Below, piece after piece: positions 63,347 through 64,000 of a stretch of DNA of 64,000 bases. The stretch is from Burkholderia sp. WSM2232 (lineage in GTDB: Bacteria > Pseudomonadota > Gammaproteobacteria > Burkholderiales > Burkholderiaceae): the NCBI RefSeq assembly GCF_000472545.1, contig NZ_AWZV01000020.1:62256-126255 (forward strand), read 5' to 3'. Positions within the stretch are counted from its first letter, which is position 1. The number at the start of each line of letters is the position of its first letter. The position numbers and the translations under genes are program-made. The notes beneath the pieces were generated by a model. The model saw only the letters and a program-made list of their open reading frames with translations, made no database searches and was not told the DNA's origin.

Positions 63347-64000
63347 TTAATGCCCCCGCCCGAGGACGAAGCCGGGTTTGTGATATTCGACGTGCCCCAG
63401 ATCCATCATTTTCCAGCGGCCGCCCCAGGTCAGGCCGACCTGTTCGGCTGTTTGCCCATATAACTGATAGCCTCGCATCGCCCAGGGATCTTTTTCTGAA
63501 ATGACGAGCTTGCCGTCGCGCAAAAACGCATTGTCTGCCGCAAGGCCGTATTGGTGATAGCTTTGAAACGCAGCGGCATTGGTGACATTGCTCCCAATTT
63601 GCGCGAGCCGGTTTTGCCGCTCCGGACTGCGATAACCTTCCAGCAAGGCCATTTCGTAGCCGTACTGCTCGTGCATGATTTTGTAGACGAGCAGCAAACG
63701 CGTTCGAAAATCGGCATCCAGCAAATTCCAGTCGCGGCTCGCGTCTTTCAGCGCCGGCCGGATCTGCTCGACCTCCCGCGTGGCGAACACTTCCGGCGGC
63801 AGCGGCGGCGGAGGTACGAGCTGTTCGCCATTCAGTAACGCGGCAATTTTCTCGTCCGGTACCCGTGCAGTTTCGTCGAACTGAAATAACTGACGACCGC
63901 GTAAACCCAATGCCACTAATGGCGGCGTCGCAAGAATACCTGCGGTAGTAAAAATCAGCAAGCGCCGGCGCGCCAGTAATTTTTTCAGATCTGTCGCCGT
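63347..64000 (-). CDS. tagX: TagX-like M15-family peptidoglycan peptidase (N terminus cut by window edge)
   Basis: At least 217 codons are present, still open at 64000. The visible N-terminal residues TDLKKLLARRR precede a membrane segment (LLIFTTAGILATPPLVALGL) and a periplasmic M15/VanY domain. Zinc ligands are recognisable as SYHQYGLAADNAF (the SxHxxGxAxD motif) and HVEYHK near the C terminus. TagX proteins are L,D-endopeptidases that open peptidoglycan for T6SS assembly. A TTG at 63961 could start a shorter protein, but the membrane-proximal basic residues upstream are in frame and typical, so the true start lies outside. It points toward tssM; the 272-bp gap (63075-63346) shows nothing I can name. 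Confidence 0.85.
   Translation of the reverse strand, partial: TATDLKKLLARRRLLIFTTAGILATPPLVALGLRGRQLFQFDETARVPDEKIAALLNGEQLVPPPPLPPEVFATREVEQIRPALKDASRDWNLLDADFRTRLLLVYKIMHEQYGYEMALLEGYRSPERQNRLAQIGSNVTNAAAFQSYHQYGLAADNAFLRDGKLVISEKDPWAMRGYQLYGQTAEQVGLTWGGRWKMMDLGHVEYHKPGFVLGRGH

Overview
The window is a GC-rich beta-proteobacterial chromosome segment, most likely Paraburkholderia or Burkholderia. This rests on dense G/C-ending codon use, a Burkholderia-type general porin, a PdxR/MocR-type regulator and a complete Burkholderia-style type VI secretion (T6SS) core. No rRNA, tRNA, insertion sequence, phage or CRISPR array was seen. Both edges cut genes: kdgD on the left and a tagX-like peptidase on the right.

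Region 1 (1-8900) is a hexuronate/aldarate catabolic island: kdgD (partial), galactarate dehydratase garD, uronate dehydrogenase udh, an SMP-30-type lactonase, a DctPQM TRAP transporter and a porin. Together they describe uptake of galacturonate or glucuronate and oxidation via aldarolactone, aldarate and 5-keto-4-deoxyglucarate to alpha-ketoglutarate semialdehyde. A shared sequence of about 16 bp (core TCRTCGTAYAAC) recurs in the promoter regions of this island and is a likely common operator.

Region 2 (9000-20600) holds a small tautomerase/class II aldolase/urea transporter group. It also holds a four-gene operon (Baeyer-Villiger-type monooxygenase, SDR, metal-dependent hydrolase, alpha/beta hydrolase) preceded by a MerR-type regulator, a PAT-like acetyltransferase, and a divergent EamA exporter/MocR regulator pair.

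Region 3 (20600-42950) is a mosaic of small units: a degenerate decamer repeat; an orphan TAXI binding protein with a zinc-ribbon membrane protein; a DHA2 efflux pump with TetR repressor; an orphan receiver protein; Zur; a GST; a NERD-SF1 helicase; a PRTase-HAD fusion; a signalling set (SUOX-fold protein lacking the Mo-ligand Cys, hybrid kinase, BetR-type response regulator); a hipBA toxin-antitoxin locus with an array of operator half-sites; an amino-acid oxidoreductase/C39-like peptidase/Cys-rich protein/ornithine-cyclodeaminase group; and zwf. Tandem intergenic repeats (10, 7 and 26 bp units) occur here, and a possible minus-strand small RNA lies upstream of zwf.

Region 4 (43000-64000) is the T6SS. 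Genes tssJ-tssK-tssL run leftward. Divergently, a TPR lipoprotein gene, tssB, tssC, hcp, tssE, tssF, tssG, tssH (clpV) and tssA run rightward to a strong bidirectional terminator. Facing them are tagX (partial), tssM, tagF and an OmpA-like gene. All core structural genes except tssI (vgrG) are present. No effector, PAAR, Fha, PpkA or PppA gene lies in the window.
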